A stretch of 62,797 nucleotides of DNA from Phycisphaerales bacterium. Its GTDB lineage: Bacteria; Planctomycetota; Phycisphaerae; Phycisphaerales; UBA1924. Under the pieces are notes generated by a model. The model saw nothing but the letters and a program-made list of their open reading frames with translations, ran no database searches and had not been told where the DNA came from. The position numbers and the translations under genes are program-made. The stretch lies in contig JAGQOH010000011.1 in the NCBI GenBank assembly GCA_020427635.1, forward strand, positions 1-62,797, read 5' to 3'. Below are positions 27,760 to 36,779 of this stretch, one piece after another; within the stretch, counting starts at the first letter, position 1, and each line of letters opens with the position of its first letter.

Positions 27760-28389
27760 TCACCCGCCAAGGCTGAAGTAGCGAGACGCGCCGCCCATCG
27801 CTTCACGAAGCGATTCATGGGCCCGCGCACGGAGCATGTAGATTGCGCCGACAGAACGCCCCATTGTGGCGGCAATGTCCGCTGCCGCGTGTCCCTCGAG
27901 ATCAAACGCCCGGATCACGTGCGCGTAATCTTCAGGCAATTCGTCGATGGCCTCGTCCAGAAATCGGTGTGCCTCATGCCGCGCCGCCTTGACGCTCGGG
28001 GTCGAAAATGTCGCCCCGATTGCCTGCACCAAACCATCGTAGGATTCATCGCTCGCGCGCCCGCTGGTGACGCGCTTTGCAGGGCTTGGTCGCTTGGCGG
28101 CGTCGAGCCCGCGAATGGCGTCGCGCAGGTTGTTCTGCGCAATGCGGGTCAGCCAGGCCAGTGTCGCCCCGGGGCCGCGCGAATCAAAGCGGTCGAAGCG
28201 CAGAAACGCTTCCAGAAACGTGACCTGCAGAATGTCATCCGCGCTCAGCAAGCTCGCGTAACGCGCCCCGATTCCCGGCTCGATCCGTGCGCGGAGTTGA
28301 GGAGCCAGTTCCATCAACAGATCGCCTAGCGCATCGGGATCGCCCTGCGCAGCGCGCTTGACAAGTTGCTCTTCGCGTGTGGGATCCAC
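27760..28389 (-). CDS. ECF-type RNA polymerase sigma factor
   Basis: This protein of about 209 residues has both ECF regions. Sigma-2 is seen in LSADDILQVTFLEAFLRF and TLAWLTRIAQNNLRDAI. Sigma-4 is seen in LPEDYAHVIRAFDLEGH and AADIAATMGRSVGAIYML, the helix-turn-helix. The GTG at 28389 is the most likely start. The frame is open to 28632 and a TTG at 28425 is possible, but no convincing ribosome-binding site decides between them. The gene directly precedes the Ser/Thr kinase. No classical anti-sigma factor is adjacent, so control by phosphorylation is plausible. Confidence 0.87.
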   Translation of the reverse strand: MDPTREEQLVKRAAQGDPDALGDLLMELAPQLRARIEPGIGARYASLLSADDILQVTFLEAFLRFDRFDSRGPGATLAWLTRIAQNNLRDAIRGLDAAKRPSPAKRVTSGRASDESYDGLVQAIGATFSTPSVKAARHEAHRFLDEAIDELPEDYAHVIRAFDLEGHAAADIAATMGRSVGAIYMLRARAHESLREAMGGASRYFSLGG

Positions 28390-28453
28390 CCTTGACTGCC
28401 CTACCGACCCGGAACCACCCTGCAAGGAGTGTAGCGTGGGGCACAAGATTGGG

Positions 28454-29704
28454 CTATTTGGGCGGCGGCAAGTCGGGCGGACAGACCATTCCGAAGTTGA
28501 AGAGCACGATCGAGAGATCCATGAGATCGACCACGCCATCACCATTGGTGTCTCCGAATGAATACCGCGGGTTGTCCGCAGAGCCAAACGCGAACAAGAG
28601 GGCCGCGAGGTCAACCAGATCCACGACACCATCGTTGTTGATGTCCGCGGGGCATGGATCGGTAAAGACGCGATTCAGCAATGTTTGGGCGACGTCGACG
28701 TCAAGTCGAATGGTTTCCACGGAGTCGATGTTGTCAATGCCGCGCAGCCCCAGCTGTCCAGCCTGTGCGAGCACGCGCGTGCCCAGGTTGTCAACGATGA
28801 ACACATCCGCAGGTGATGCGCCATAGAGTGGCAGTGACGGAGAACCTGGCGCGAGGCTGAAGAGCACGTAGTCGATTGCCGGATCGAAGAGCACGCCTGG
28901 CGCTCCGCTCGAACGCACCGTAATGCCGTCGATGTCGTCAAGCCCTGTCAATCCGAGTGCGAGGGGCCCTGCAAAGAAGAACTCGTCGCCAGCGATGTTG
29001 ATGTCAGGGTCACCATAGATGCTGGCGCCGCTCGGCACGCCCGGCAGATTCAGCAGCGATGGACTGCTGCCGCTCAATGAGAAGTACAGGAGTGGCGGGA
29101 AGCATGGATCCGGCACATGCGTTTCGCCATCGACATCGTCGAGGGGCGTGCCTGACGGCACGAGCACATTCGGATTGACATTGGGCAGCAGGTCGAAATC
29201 GTGGATGTACAGGCCGCCTTGATTCGTGGCAAGGCGGTTTGAGTTGAGCCCGAGACTCAAGGGAGGAATCACGCCGCCCGCGTTGAATGCTTCCGTCGAG
29301 ACGAACGTGTCTCCCGCGGCCTGATTGTTCGCGTGCTGATCATTCACGCGGAACGTCGGGATGCCCGGTCCGAACATGCGCGCAGTAAACAGCGCCACGG
29401 CCGAGCCTTCAGAAGCTGGGTCGACCGACCAGCAAATCACGAACTCGTCGTCGTCCGCCGCCTTGGAGACGCCATCGATCTCATCGCCGCCGAGCCCGAG
29501 GCCCGAGCCGGGGCCACCGCCAACTCCCGACGCACGCGTGAAACACGTGTCGATATTGGTGTAGAAGACATCGCCCTGGAGCCCTGAGGGTCCGCCGTTG
29601 CGCACCGTGAAGATAACACCGGCGTGCGCTTGCCCAACTGTGAGGCCAGCTGCGACCGCCGGGGCCCAATGGCGCAACAAGACTTGTTTGGTATTCGATC
29701 GCAT
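28454..29704 (-). CDS. Secreted protein with two dockerin-like C-terminal repeats
   Basis: This 416-residue exported protein has a signal peptide ending AHA (about 27). The beta-rich body is of unknown function; phrases such as DIDGITVRSSGAPG and SPADVFIVDN recur in planctomycete secreted proteins. The last 65 residues contain two type-I-dockerin-like calcium loops, DINNDGVVDLVDLAALLFAFG and DTNGDGVVDLMDLSIVLFNFG, then a short Pro-rich end. In these bacteria the loop appears as a sorting or attachment tag without recognisable cohesin partners. ATG 29704 begins the signal peptide. Confidence 0.82.
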   Translation of the reverse strand: MRSNTKQVLLRHWAPAVAAGLTVGQAHAGVIFTVRNGGPSGLQGDVFYTNIDTCFTRASGVGGGPGSGLGLGGDEIDGVSKAADDDEFVICWSVDPASEGSAVALFTARMFGPGIPTFRVNDQHANNQAAGDTFVSTEAFNAGGVIPPLSLGLNSNRLATNQGGLYIHDFDLLPNVNPNVLVPSGTPLDDVDGETHVPDPCFPPLLYFSLSGSSPSLLNLPGVPSGASIYGDPDINIAGDEFFFAGPLALGLTGLDDIDGITVRSSGAPGVLFDPAIDYVLFSLAPGSPSLPLYGASPADVFIVDNLGTRVLAQAGQLGLRGIDNIDSVETIRLDVDVAQTLLNRVFTDPCPADINNDGVVDLVDLAALLFAFGSADNPRYSFGDTNGDGVVDLMDLSIVLFNFGMVCPPDLPPPK

Positions 29705-29839
29705 GAGGTCCTCCGCACATCGATGATAAAGAGCCACTCCAAGCGCTCCAACGATCTTGTGCGAGGTTTCGGGTCCGAGAAGGAAGGGGCCGGCGCCCCG
29801 TCTGAAGCACCGGCCTGGAAGGGTGGTCTTCCGGGGCCC

Positions 29840-30715
29840 CTATGGGCAGACCATGCCGAAGTTAAAGAGGACCAGGTTCAGGTCCTGAAGGTCAACGACA
29901 TTGTCGCCGTTGGTATCGCCTGGGCAGTTCATTGGCCCGAGCGGGCACGGACCCGGAACGATCAGCGGATACCAGGTGAACTTGTAGATGGAGCTTGCGC
30001 CAGGATTCAGCGCGAACTGATTCAGCGGAACCGGTGCGCCAGGTTGCGCCGGCTCGATGAACACCTGCCCGTTTTCCACGAAGAACAGGCCAATGATCCA
30101 GCGTTGGCAGGGCACACAGAGCAACCGCGGATCGAATCCCGCGGGCACGCGAATCTTCTTGTAGATGTCGAAGACCTGATCCGGCAGGATGTTTCCGGGG
30201 CCACTGAAAACCCACGGACGCGCCAAGCCCGTGTCCGGAGGCACCATCTCGGGGTCGCCGGCAACGGTCCAGTAGATGTCGAAAAACGAATCGATCTGCT
30301 GAGCAATCGGACCCGAAAGGGGCAACGGCGTGAAGGGGCCGTACCCATTGGCATTGTCGGGCAGCGGACGGCAGTCCGGGCGCGGCGTGCCAAAGGTCAA
30401 CTCCTCGACAATCGCACCTGCCGCCAACGCAGCCTGCGGCAGCGGCGGCACCGCGCACGCGCATTGCTGCGTGGGCAATAGCGGCATCGGATTGCTCTGG
30501 AACAGGGGCAGCCCGTCCTTGCGGAAGTACCGAACGATCAGGCACTCAGTGCCGGTCGCCGGGTCATCGATCCACCGGATCACCTGACAACAGACGATCG
30601 GAGGATCGGGGGGCGGCGGGGGCGGCTCCGTCGGCGTGCCGCAGGCAAGTACCCCTGCTGCGGCGGTCGTGAGCAGGGCGGCGCCCACGCTCATCATCTT
30701 GAAGATGCGGTTCAT
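29840..30715 (-). CDS. Secreted protein with a C-terminal dockerin-like repeat
   Basis: This 291-residue protein has a signal of about 24 residues that ends ACG, so a lipoprotein form is possible. A proline run (PPPPPPDPP) and CC pair follow, then a Cys- and Pro-rich body. The C-terminus is GDTNGDNVVDLQDLNLVLFN plus GMVCP, one dockerin-like calcium loop. No enzyme motif is visible. AAGGAG lies upstream of ATG 30715. It sits upstream of the other dockerin-tagged gene in the same direction, separated by 135 bases, so the two may be co-expressed. Confidence 0.78.
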   Translation of the reverse strand: MNRIFKMMSVGAALLTTAAAGVLACGTPTEPPPPPPDPPIVCCQVIRWIDDPATGTECLIVRYFRKDGLPLFQSNPMPLLPTQQCACAVPPLPQAALAAGAIVEELTFGTPRPDCRPLPDNANGYGPFTPLPLSGPIAQQIDSFFDIYWTVAGDPEMVPPDTGLARPWVFSGPGNILPDQVFDIYKKIRVPAGFDPRLLCVPCQRWIIGLFFVENGQVFIEPAQPGAPVPLNQFALNPGASSIYKFTWYPLIVPGPCPLGPMNCPGDTNGDNVVDLQDLNLVLFNFGMVCP

Positions 30716-30896
30716 GTAGAACTCCTTGCGGCGGTCCACCGGGGCGGGCGGGGCAACTGCATCGCTGCTCCAAGAGATCAACGCAACGCCCGAGACCGGT
30801 GTCCGCAGGAAACAAGCGATAGTCGCCGCGTCCTGTCACGCGTCCAACCGAAAACTTTGCTCGATTTGGTGGGTGCCGCGCTCGGGCGTTCCAGCC

Positions 30897-31193
30897 TCAA
30901 GCCACCCGACGTCGGGAGGCCGGCTTGGGCTTCTCCGGGGACGGCGTGCACCCCTGGCGAGGCCTTGATGGGTCGGCCCCCAACCGCTCCGCGAAGTCCT
31001 GCCGATCCGGAGCGATCGCCTGCCCGATGGCCAGCGAGCCGACCAGCACCGCCGCCATGGCGAAGGCACCCCCGGCCACTTTCAGGACTGTGTCAAGCAC
31101 CGACTCCAGCGTCGCGAGTGTCGACACCCAGAAAAACAGGCCTGCAATGACGCCGCCTACGCACGCCCACAACGCCCGCATTCCCGCTGACAT
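30897..31193 (-). CDS. Small two-helix membrane protein, hypothetical
   Basis: This 98-residue protein has hydrophobic helices at about 5-25 and 40-60, then a polar tail rich in Pro, Lys and Arg (PEKPKPASRRRVA). GAGG lies eight bases before the ATG at 31193. No family is recognised. The 181 bases before it on this strand and the 179 bases after its start (31194-31372) show no other feature. Confidence 0.55.
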   Translation of the reverse strand: MSAGMRALWACVGGVIAGLFFWVSTLATLESVLDTVLKVAGGAFAMAAVLVGSLAIGQAIAPDRQDFAERLGADPSRPRQGCTPSPEKPKPASRRRVA

Positions 31194-31372
31194 GACTAGA
31201 CCTCAAGCCCGCATCAGACGCACACGCGCGCCCTTTGGGGCATCCCCCCGACTTGCGATGGCTTGATCTGCAGCGGTTTCCCACCGGGCAAGCTGTGACC
31301 CCACTTCCGCAGGCAAACATCATAGCTGGCTCCGGTATTCCGCGGCAAGTCTCGTTCGGGTATTGTTTGGGC

Positions 31373-32482
31373 ATGCCGGGCAACCGCGAATACGACGATC
31401 GACCTGCTGCTCACGTCAGAGGCCGCGGCGCGCAGCTGAACCCACCCAATCGCTTCGAACCCGTGCGACTCAGCGTGCTGGGCGAGTACATGGACGAGCT
31501 GGCAAGGGAGCTGCCGCATGGGCACCAGCATCCGACGCACGTCTATCACGACACCGCGCGCTCCATCATCAATCGCGTCGACGCACCCGACATGCCATTC
31601 GACTGGACGATCAACCCCTACCGCGGGTGCGAGCATGGGTGCATCTACTGCTATGCCCGCCCGACGCACGAAAACTTTGGTCTATCGTGCGGGCTGGACT
31701 TCGAAACGCAGATCTTTGCGAAGCTCGATGCGCCGGCGTTGCTGCGCAAGGAGCTCGCGCATCCAAAATGGACCGCCGAATACATCCTCATGTCGGGCGT
31801 GACCGATCCATATCAGCCCATCGAGCGCTCGCTGCGCATCACGCGCGATTGCCTTGAGATCATGGCCGAATGCCGCCAGCCCGTGGCGATCATCACGAAG
31901 CACCGCATGGTCACGCGTGATCTGGACCTTCTCGCGCAACTTGCCGAGCATCGAGCAGTGCGCGTCACGATCAGTTTGACCACATTGGACGCTCATCTCG
32001 CGCGTTCCATGGAACCGCGAGCCAGCGCACCGAATGCTCGCCTGGAAGCGATCGCCAAATGCGCTCACGCGGGCATCCCAACGATGGCGATGATTGCGCC
32101 GATCATTCCCGGTTTGAATGACCAGGAGATTCCGGCGCTGCTGCGCGCCGCCAAGGAATCCGGTGCGCAGTCCGCTGCGTACACCTTGCTCCATATGCCG
32201 CATCAAGTCTCCGAACTCTTCCTTGACTGGCTGCAACGCGAATGGCCCCTGCAGGCGTCCAAGGTTGAAGCGCGCATTCGCGCAACACGCGCCGGCGCAT
32301 TGAGCGACGAACGCTTCGGCAAGCGCCTGCGCGGCACAGGCGCCCACGCCGAACAGATTCAGAATCTCTTTCGCGTGCATGCGCGAAAGCTCGGGCTGGA
32401 CAAGGCCCCGCCATCGCTCTCCGGGGCGGCATTCCTGCGACCCACGCTGCTGGGCCAACCCAACCAACCGGGATTGTTCTAG
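31373..32482 (+). CDS. SPL-like radical SAM protein (PA0069 family)
   Basis: This 369-residue protein has a radical SAM cluster CEHGCIYC with C86, C90 and C93, preceded by WTINPYRG. SGVTDPYQPIE and TKHRMVTRDLDLL are typical of the spore-photoproduct-lyase-like family found across bacteria without spores. Its substrate is not known. A DNA-repair-related role is sometimes proposed, and the neighbouring PdeM gene, linked to DNA repair in other genomes, is consistent with that. ATG 31373 matches family length; the in-frame extension back to 31235 has no support. Confidence 0.87.
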   Translation: MPGNREYDDRPAAHVRGRGAQLNPPNRFEPVRLSVLGEYMDELARELPHGHQHPTHVYHDTARSIINRVDAPDMPFDWTINPYRGCEHGCIYCYARPTHENFGLSCGLDFETQIFAKLDAPALLRKELAHPKWTAEYILMSGVTDPYQPIERSLRITRDCLEIMAECRQPVAIITKHRMVTRDLDLLAQLAEHRAVRVTISLTTLDAHLARSMEPRASAPNARLEAIAKCAHAGIPTMAMIAPIIPGLNDQEIPALLRAAKESGAQSAAYTLLHMPHQVSELFLDWLQREWPLQASKVEARIRATRAGALSDERFGKRLRGTGAHAEQIQNLFRVHARKLGLDKAPPSLSGAAFLRPTLLGQPNQPGLF

Positions 32483-32525
32483 ACTGTACTGCGAGGGGTC
32501 GCCGCTTCATTGGAGGAAGCAGAGC

Positions 32526-33260
32526 GTGCTACAGCGACAGGCAATGATGGAGTGCGCCGGCGAACAACTGGAGTTGCTTTCCGCGCGCGCAGTGCTCTGG
32601 CCACGAGAACGCACCCTCTTTGTCGCCGACATCCATCTTGGCAAGACCGCATCGTTTCGTGCGGCAGGTGTTGCTGCCCCCGAACAGACTACGCCGGTCG
32701 ATCTCGGACGGCTTGGCACGCTCATTGATGCAACCCGCGTCGAGCGCCTGGTCATTCTGGGCGATCTATTGCACGCCGCGGCGGGGCGCACGCCCGCAGT
32801 GCTCGATCTCGTCGCAAAGTGGCGCCGCTCGTTTCACGAGATCGAGATCCTGCTCGTGCGTGGCAATCACGATCGCAAGGCAGGCGACCCTCCCAGCGCT
32901 TGGAGAATGGGCTGCGTCGATCCGGGCGAAGCACTTGGACCATTCGTCCTCCACCACGAACCCGATGAGTGGATGCTGCATGATGAGTTTGCGCAGGGCT
33001 ACGCGCTCGTTGGCCACATCCACCCGGCGGTCATCGCCCGCGACAACGGGGCGCTCGCCAAACGCGGCGCATACAAGCGCCTGCCGGCATTCGTGATGGG
33101 TCAGACCCGCGCGATCCTGCCCAGCTTTGGCAGTTTCACCGGCACCGGGCGCGTTACGCCCGCGCCGACCGATCGCGTGTTCGTGCTGCTGGGCGATGAC
33201 GTGCGCTCGACGCAGATCGCGGAACTGCCCGTCACTCGGACACTGGCATCATCCACATGA
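32526..33260 (+). CDS. pdeM: PdeM-like metallophosphoesterase
   Basis: This 244-residue calcineurin-type phosphoesterase has VADIHLGKTASFRAAG, GDLLHAAAGR, VRGNHDRKAG and LVGHIHPAV as the metal-binding blocks, in the order and spacing of the ligase-associated DNA damage response phosphoesterase PdeM. The usual partner genes (LigD-like ligase, exonuclease, helicase) are not in the window. GTG 32526 has GGAGG ten bases upstream. Its last 29 bases overlap the end of the convergent lipoprotein gene. Confidence 0.85.
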   Translation: MLQRQAMMECAGEQLELLSARAVLWPRERTLFVADIHLGKTASFRAAGVAAPEQTTPVDLGRLGTLIDATRVERLVILGDLLHAAAGRTPAVLDLVAKWRRSFHEIEILLVRGNHDRKAGDPPSAWRMGCVDPGEALGPFVLHHEPDEWMLHDEFAQGYALVGHIHPAVIARDNGALAKRGAYKRLPAFVMGQTRAILPSFGSFTGTGRVTPAPTDRVFVLLGDDVRSTQIAELPVTRTLASST

Positions 33261-34335
33261 GCTGCAGCATGTCACGTGACTTCCCCGGCCCAATTAACAC
33301 ATAGGGATGCTCGGGATCGCTTGTCGATCTCGGGACCCAGGCTTCGTTCAACACGCGCGCAGCAGAGCCGACGACAATCACACCGCGCGAGTCAACACCC
33401 AACGCCTGGAATTGCAAGCCCTCGGGTGTGGTCAGGAACACACCCCACCGATCGCCATCCACGAACCACGCGCCGGCAATGGAATTCTTCTCGAGCAGCA
33501 CGATATCAGTCGTCGCGAAGACATAGATCGCCATGCGCTCTGCACCCGGGTGGAAGAACAGGAAGCCGGGCGGCCACTGCTGCTCACTCGTGTCGCTCAG
33601 TGGCAGCGAAATCGGATCCTGCAGTGGGGCCAGCACCTGATAGGAAATGAATGGCGTTGCGTCGCTCGCGATCATGCGCCGCTGCGCTCCCCGATCCGCT
33701 TCCGTCATCACAAGTTCGAGCCGCCCGTCTTCAGTGAGCTCGACTCGCGCTCCGTGATCTGGCGAAAAGACACCGGCGTTGTCCACGCCCGCATCGCCCG
33801 GTAGCTCCTGCATCGCTCCGGACAGCCAACTAGCCGCCCGGCGTTGCTCGACGTCTGCCGCGCGCAGTCGCACAATGAACCCGTTCGGGTTGGCATGACG
33901 CGACAACAATGTGCCCACCGGAACGTCAAGGTCTCCCAGCGAGCGCGGTCCCGTCTCGGTCAACTCATACCGCTCGATGTGCGTCGACGCCAGGGGTGCG
34001 CCCTCTTCGCCCAGAATGGTGGCCCAACTTGGCGTCGGACCCACCTGCGTCGCGATGAACTTGCCATCGGGCGACAGCACGGGCAGTGTTTGCCCATCAA
34101 ATGCAATCTCACCGATCGGCTGCAGCGCTACACGGATGTGCGAACTGAGCGTCGCAGCGTTCGTTGCCGGCGCCGCGATTGGCTCACCGGGCAGCGCAAC
34201 AGGCTCGACATTGAGATGCGTGCGCTGCGCCGGTCGATTCACCATAGGCGAGCGAGGGCGTACCTCTGTCACACACCCAGCACACAACACTCCCGTGCTG
34301 ATCAGGGTCGCCGCACCCAAGCACCGAGCGCTCAC
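33232..34335 (-). CDS. Lipoprotein at the end of the type II secretion operon
   Basis: This 367-residue protein has a signal peptide ending in lipobox LCAGC with Cys21. The body is beta-rich with no recognised family; LPVLSPDGKFIA and AGVFSPDHGARVEL look like WD/TolB-type blade fragments. The GTG start lies inside the gspD stop (GTGA), so it is translated with the secretin. That coupling suggests a pilotin-like or accessory outer-membrane component, although it is far longer than known pilotins. Its end overlaps pdeM by 29 bases. Confidence 0.7.
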   Translation of the reverse strand: MSARCLGAATLISTGVLCAGCVTEVRPRSPMVNRPAQRTHLNVEPVALPGEPIAAPATNAATLSSHIRVALQPIGEIAFDGQTLPVLSPDGKFIATQVGPTPSWATILGEEGAPLASTHIERYELTETGPRSLGDLDVPVGTLLSRHANPNGFIVRLRAADVEQRRAASWLSGAMQELPGDAGVDNAGVFSPDHGARVELTEDGRLELVMTEADRGAQRRMIASDATPFISYQVLAPLQDPISLPLSDTSEQQWPPGFLFFHPGAERMAIYVFATTDIVLLEKNSIAGAWFVDGDRWGVFLTTPEGLQFQALGVDSRGVIVVGSAARVLNEAWVPRSTSDPEHPYVLIGPGKSRDMLQLMWMMPVSE

Positions 34336-36779
34336 GGCGTCTCGGCCTCTTCGCCCAACTGCCGCTCGATGTCGCGCCCAAGTTCTTTGCGCAATTGATC
34401 AAGCCGATCGCGGTATGGTCCATTGAGGTTGTCCAGGTCTTCGGCGCCGCCAATGACATGCGGCGTGATGAACGCGACAAGCTCAGTGTTGGTTGTCTCC
34501 TGGTCCGTTGACGAGAACAGCGCGCCAATCAATGGAATGTCCCCGAGCAGCGGGATTTTGCGAACGACATCCAACTCTTCTGAGCGCAGAATGCCCGAAA
34601 TCACGATCGTTTGCCCGTCACGCACGATCAATTGCGTCGTCGTCTCCCGCCGATCGACGATGAACTGGCCGTTGACACCAAGCGTTGGCGCAATCGACGA
34701 CAACTCGAGATTGACGCGAAGATCGACATCTCTGTTCACCGTAATCCGCGGCCGCACGCGCAGCTGAATGCCGACCGCTCGGTAGTCGGTCGACACGGTC
34801 AGTGAGCCATCAGTCGCGCGCTGCGAATCAGTAATGAATGGAATGTCCTGACCATCAAAGAACTCGGCCTCCTGATTGTCCGCGGTGAAGACCTTGGGCT
34901 CAGACAAAATGTTCACGTTCGAGTCCTGCGCGAGTGCTTGCAGCACAAGGTTCAGGTCCGCGCTCACGTCAAGCACGGATGTATCGAACATCTGCCCTAG
35001 GAAGTCGTTTTCTTGTCCGGTGGTTGTGGAACCGAGCGAAATCGCGTTGTCCGAATTCGTCAGGTTGATCGGATCGCTCGACCAACGCAAGCCCAGGGAA
35101 AGCGCGTTCTCCAGTGACACTTCCGCGACCACCGCTGAGATCAGCACCTGACGACCGGGACGATCCAGCGACTCGATCAACTGCACAACCGATTCCTCGT
35201 ACTCGGGCGGCGCCAGCACCATCACGGCGTTCTGTCTCCACACCGGCACGATGCGCAACCTTCCGACGAGATTTGATGCGCCGCGCGTGTCTTCCGGCGG
35301 GCGCGCTCGTTGCCACCAAAACGTGATGACGTTCGCGCTGGTGTCGGTTGCTGCGTCGGCCGAGTCCTGGTTGGTCGTAGAAAACGGACTGGAGCTCGCG
35401 GAGCTCTCGCTCAGGCCTGTCTCTTGACGGGGGATCTGTGCAATTGTGTTCTCAGTCGCGAGGAGCGCATTCAATTGCTCCGAGAGCTCTTCGGCATTTG
35501 CATGCTTGAGCTCAATGATCTTGGGAAGGCCCGCGTTCACCGGCTGATCAATACCCGCGATAATCTGATCGATCACGAAGATGTTGTCTGGGCTCTTCGC
35601 AACGACCACGAGGCGCCCAGCGTCTGGAATCGCTTGAAACGTAAACTGCCCAGCCAACCGACCGGCGCCCTGACCCGAAGATGGCGCCGTGTTGTTTCCA
35701 CCTTGGCCCCCCGGACCGCCCCCACCACCAGTGCTTGCTGTTTGCCCGCCCGTTGGATTGCCAAACAACCCCTCCAGCAACTGTTGCACGCGCACCGGGT
35801 CCGAGTGCTGCAAGTCATAGATCTTGGGCACGACCGATTCTTCGGCCAGCGGCTGATCCCACACTTGCTCGATTTGCCGGCGAATCTGCTCGATCACACT
35901 TGGCTCAGCAAGGACAGTGACCGCATTCTGCTGCGTATTCGCAGTCACACGCAGATTCTCACTCGTGCTAGACGCGCGCTCGTCCTGGTTGTTGTTGTTG
36001 CCGCGGTTGAAGAATCGCGGGAATTGCGGCCCATTGTTGTTCCGATTGCGTGACTCGTCGTCCTCGTAGAGCTCCTTGATGTTCTCGGCAACCTGCTCTG
36101 CATCTGCAAATCGCAGACGGAATGTCTCGGTCACAAGCGCGCCGGCGCTTTCCCGGTCAAGTGCATCAACAAGGCCCTCGACGCGCTGCAGCAGCGCAAT
36201 GTTGCCTCGAACAACAATCTGGTTCGACTCTTCATCAAATGCAAGCGTTGCGTAGTCGGGAATGGAGTCTTCAAGAATATCATGCACGCCCTCCGCTTTG
36301 GTAAACCGAAGCGCATACACTTTCTCAGCAATCGTCCCAAAATCCGTGCGCTGTCGCACGGTTTCATTCGGGCCGATGACGGGCACGTCTTGACGCGCGA
36401 TCTCCGCAATGTCTCGCAGCGTAATACGATCAGCCGTCTCCACAACCGCAACACCGGCCTGCTGTAGCGCCAGGAACACATAGTCCACCGCGAGCCGCTG
36501 CGGAATCGGCTCGTCATTCACGATTGTGATGCGCCGGTTCATCACCAGATCATTTGGAATCACCACCTTGCCGGTTGACTCGACGATGAACGGAATGAGC
36601 TTGGCGACTGTCACGTCCTTGAACGCGAGCGTCGTCGTCTCACCATTGGTTTCGCGTCGGTTGAGTGCATCGCGACCGGGGGCGTCTTGAGCATGTGACG
36701 CGGGAGCGCCGAGCGCAATCGTCAGCCCCACCAGCAGCACCGTTCGCATCAACCAAGGAAGATTCTCACGCGTCGCCAT
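34332..36779 (-). CDS. gspD: Type II secretion system secretin GspD
   Basis: This is an 815-residue outer-membrane channel subunit. A signal peptide (about 10-28) is followed by N0 (TTTLAFKDVTVAKLIPFIVE) and several KH-like N-domains, interrupted by Asn-, Gly- and Ser-rich linkers. The secretin domain starts near RQVLISAVVAEVSLENAL and includes VNILSEPKVFTADNQEAEF, DGQTIVISGILR, IPLLGDIPLIGALF and ELVAFITPHVI. The S-domain region at the end is short. The ATG at 36779 has GGAGG nine bases upstream and lies 14 bases inside the gspC end. Unusually, the gene sits near the end of the operon. Confidence 0.93.
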   Translation of the reverse strand: MATRENLPWLMRTVLLVGLTIALGAPASHAQDAPGRDALNRRETNGETTTLAFKDVTVAKLIPFIVESTGKVVIPNDLVMNRRITIVNDEPIPQRLAVDYVFLALQQAGVAVVETADRITLRDIAEIARQDVPVIGPNETVRQRTDFGTIAEKVYALRFTKAEGVHDILEDSIPDYATLAFDEESNQIVVRGNIALLQRVEGLVDALDRESAGALVTETFRLRFADAEQVAENIKELYEDDESRNRNNNGPQFPRFFNRGNNNNQDERASSTSENLRVTANTQQNAVTVLAEPSVIEQIRRQIEQVWDQPLAEESVVPKIYDLQHSDPVRVQQLLEGLFGNPTGGQTASTGGGGGPGGQGGNNTAPSSGQGAGRLAGQFTFQAIPDAGRLVVVAKSPDNIFVIDQIIAGIDQPVNAGLPKIIELKHANAEELSEQLNALLATENTIAQIPRQETGLSESSASSSPFSTTNQDSADAATDTSANVITFWWQRARPPEDTRGASNLVGRLRIVPVWRQNAVMVLAPPEYEESVVQLIESLDRPGRQVLISAVVAEVSLENALSLGLRWSSDPINLTNSDNAISLGSTTTGQENDFLGQMFDTSVLDVSADLNLVLQALAQDSNVNILSEPKVFTADNQEAEFFDGQDIPFITDSQRATDGSLTVSTDYRAVGIQLRVRPRITVNRDVDLRVNLELSSIAPTLGVNGQFIVDRRETTTQLIVRDGQTIVISGILRSEELDVVRKIPLLGDIPLIGALFSSTDQETTNTELVAFITPHVIGGAEDLDNLNGPYRDRLDQLRKELGRDIERQLGEEAETP

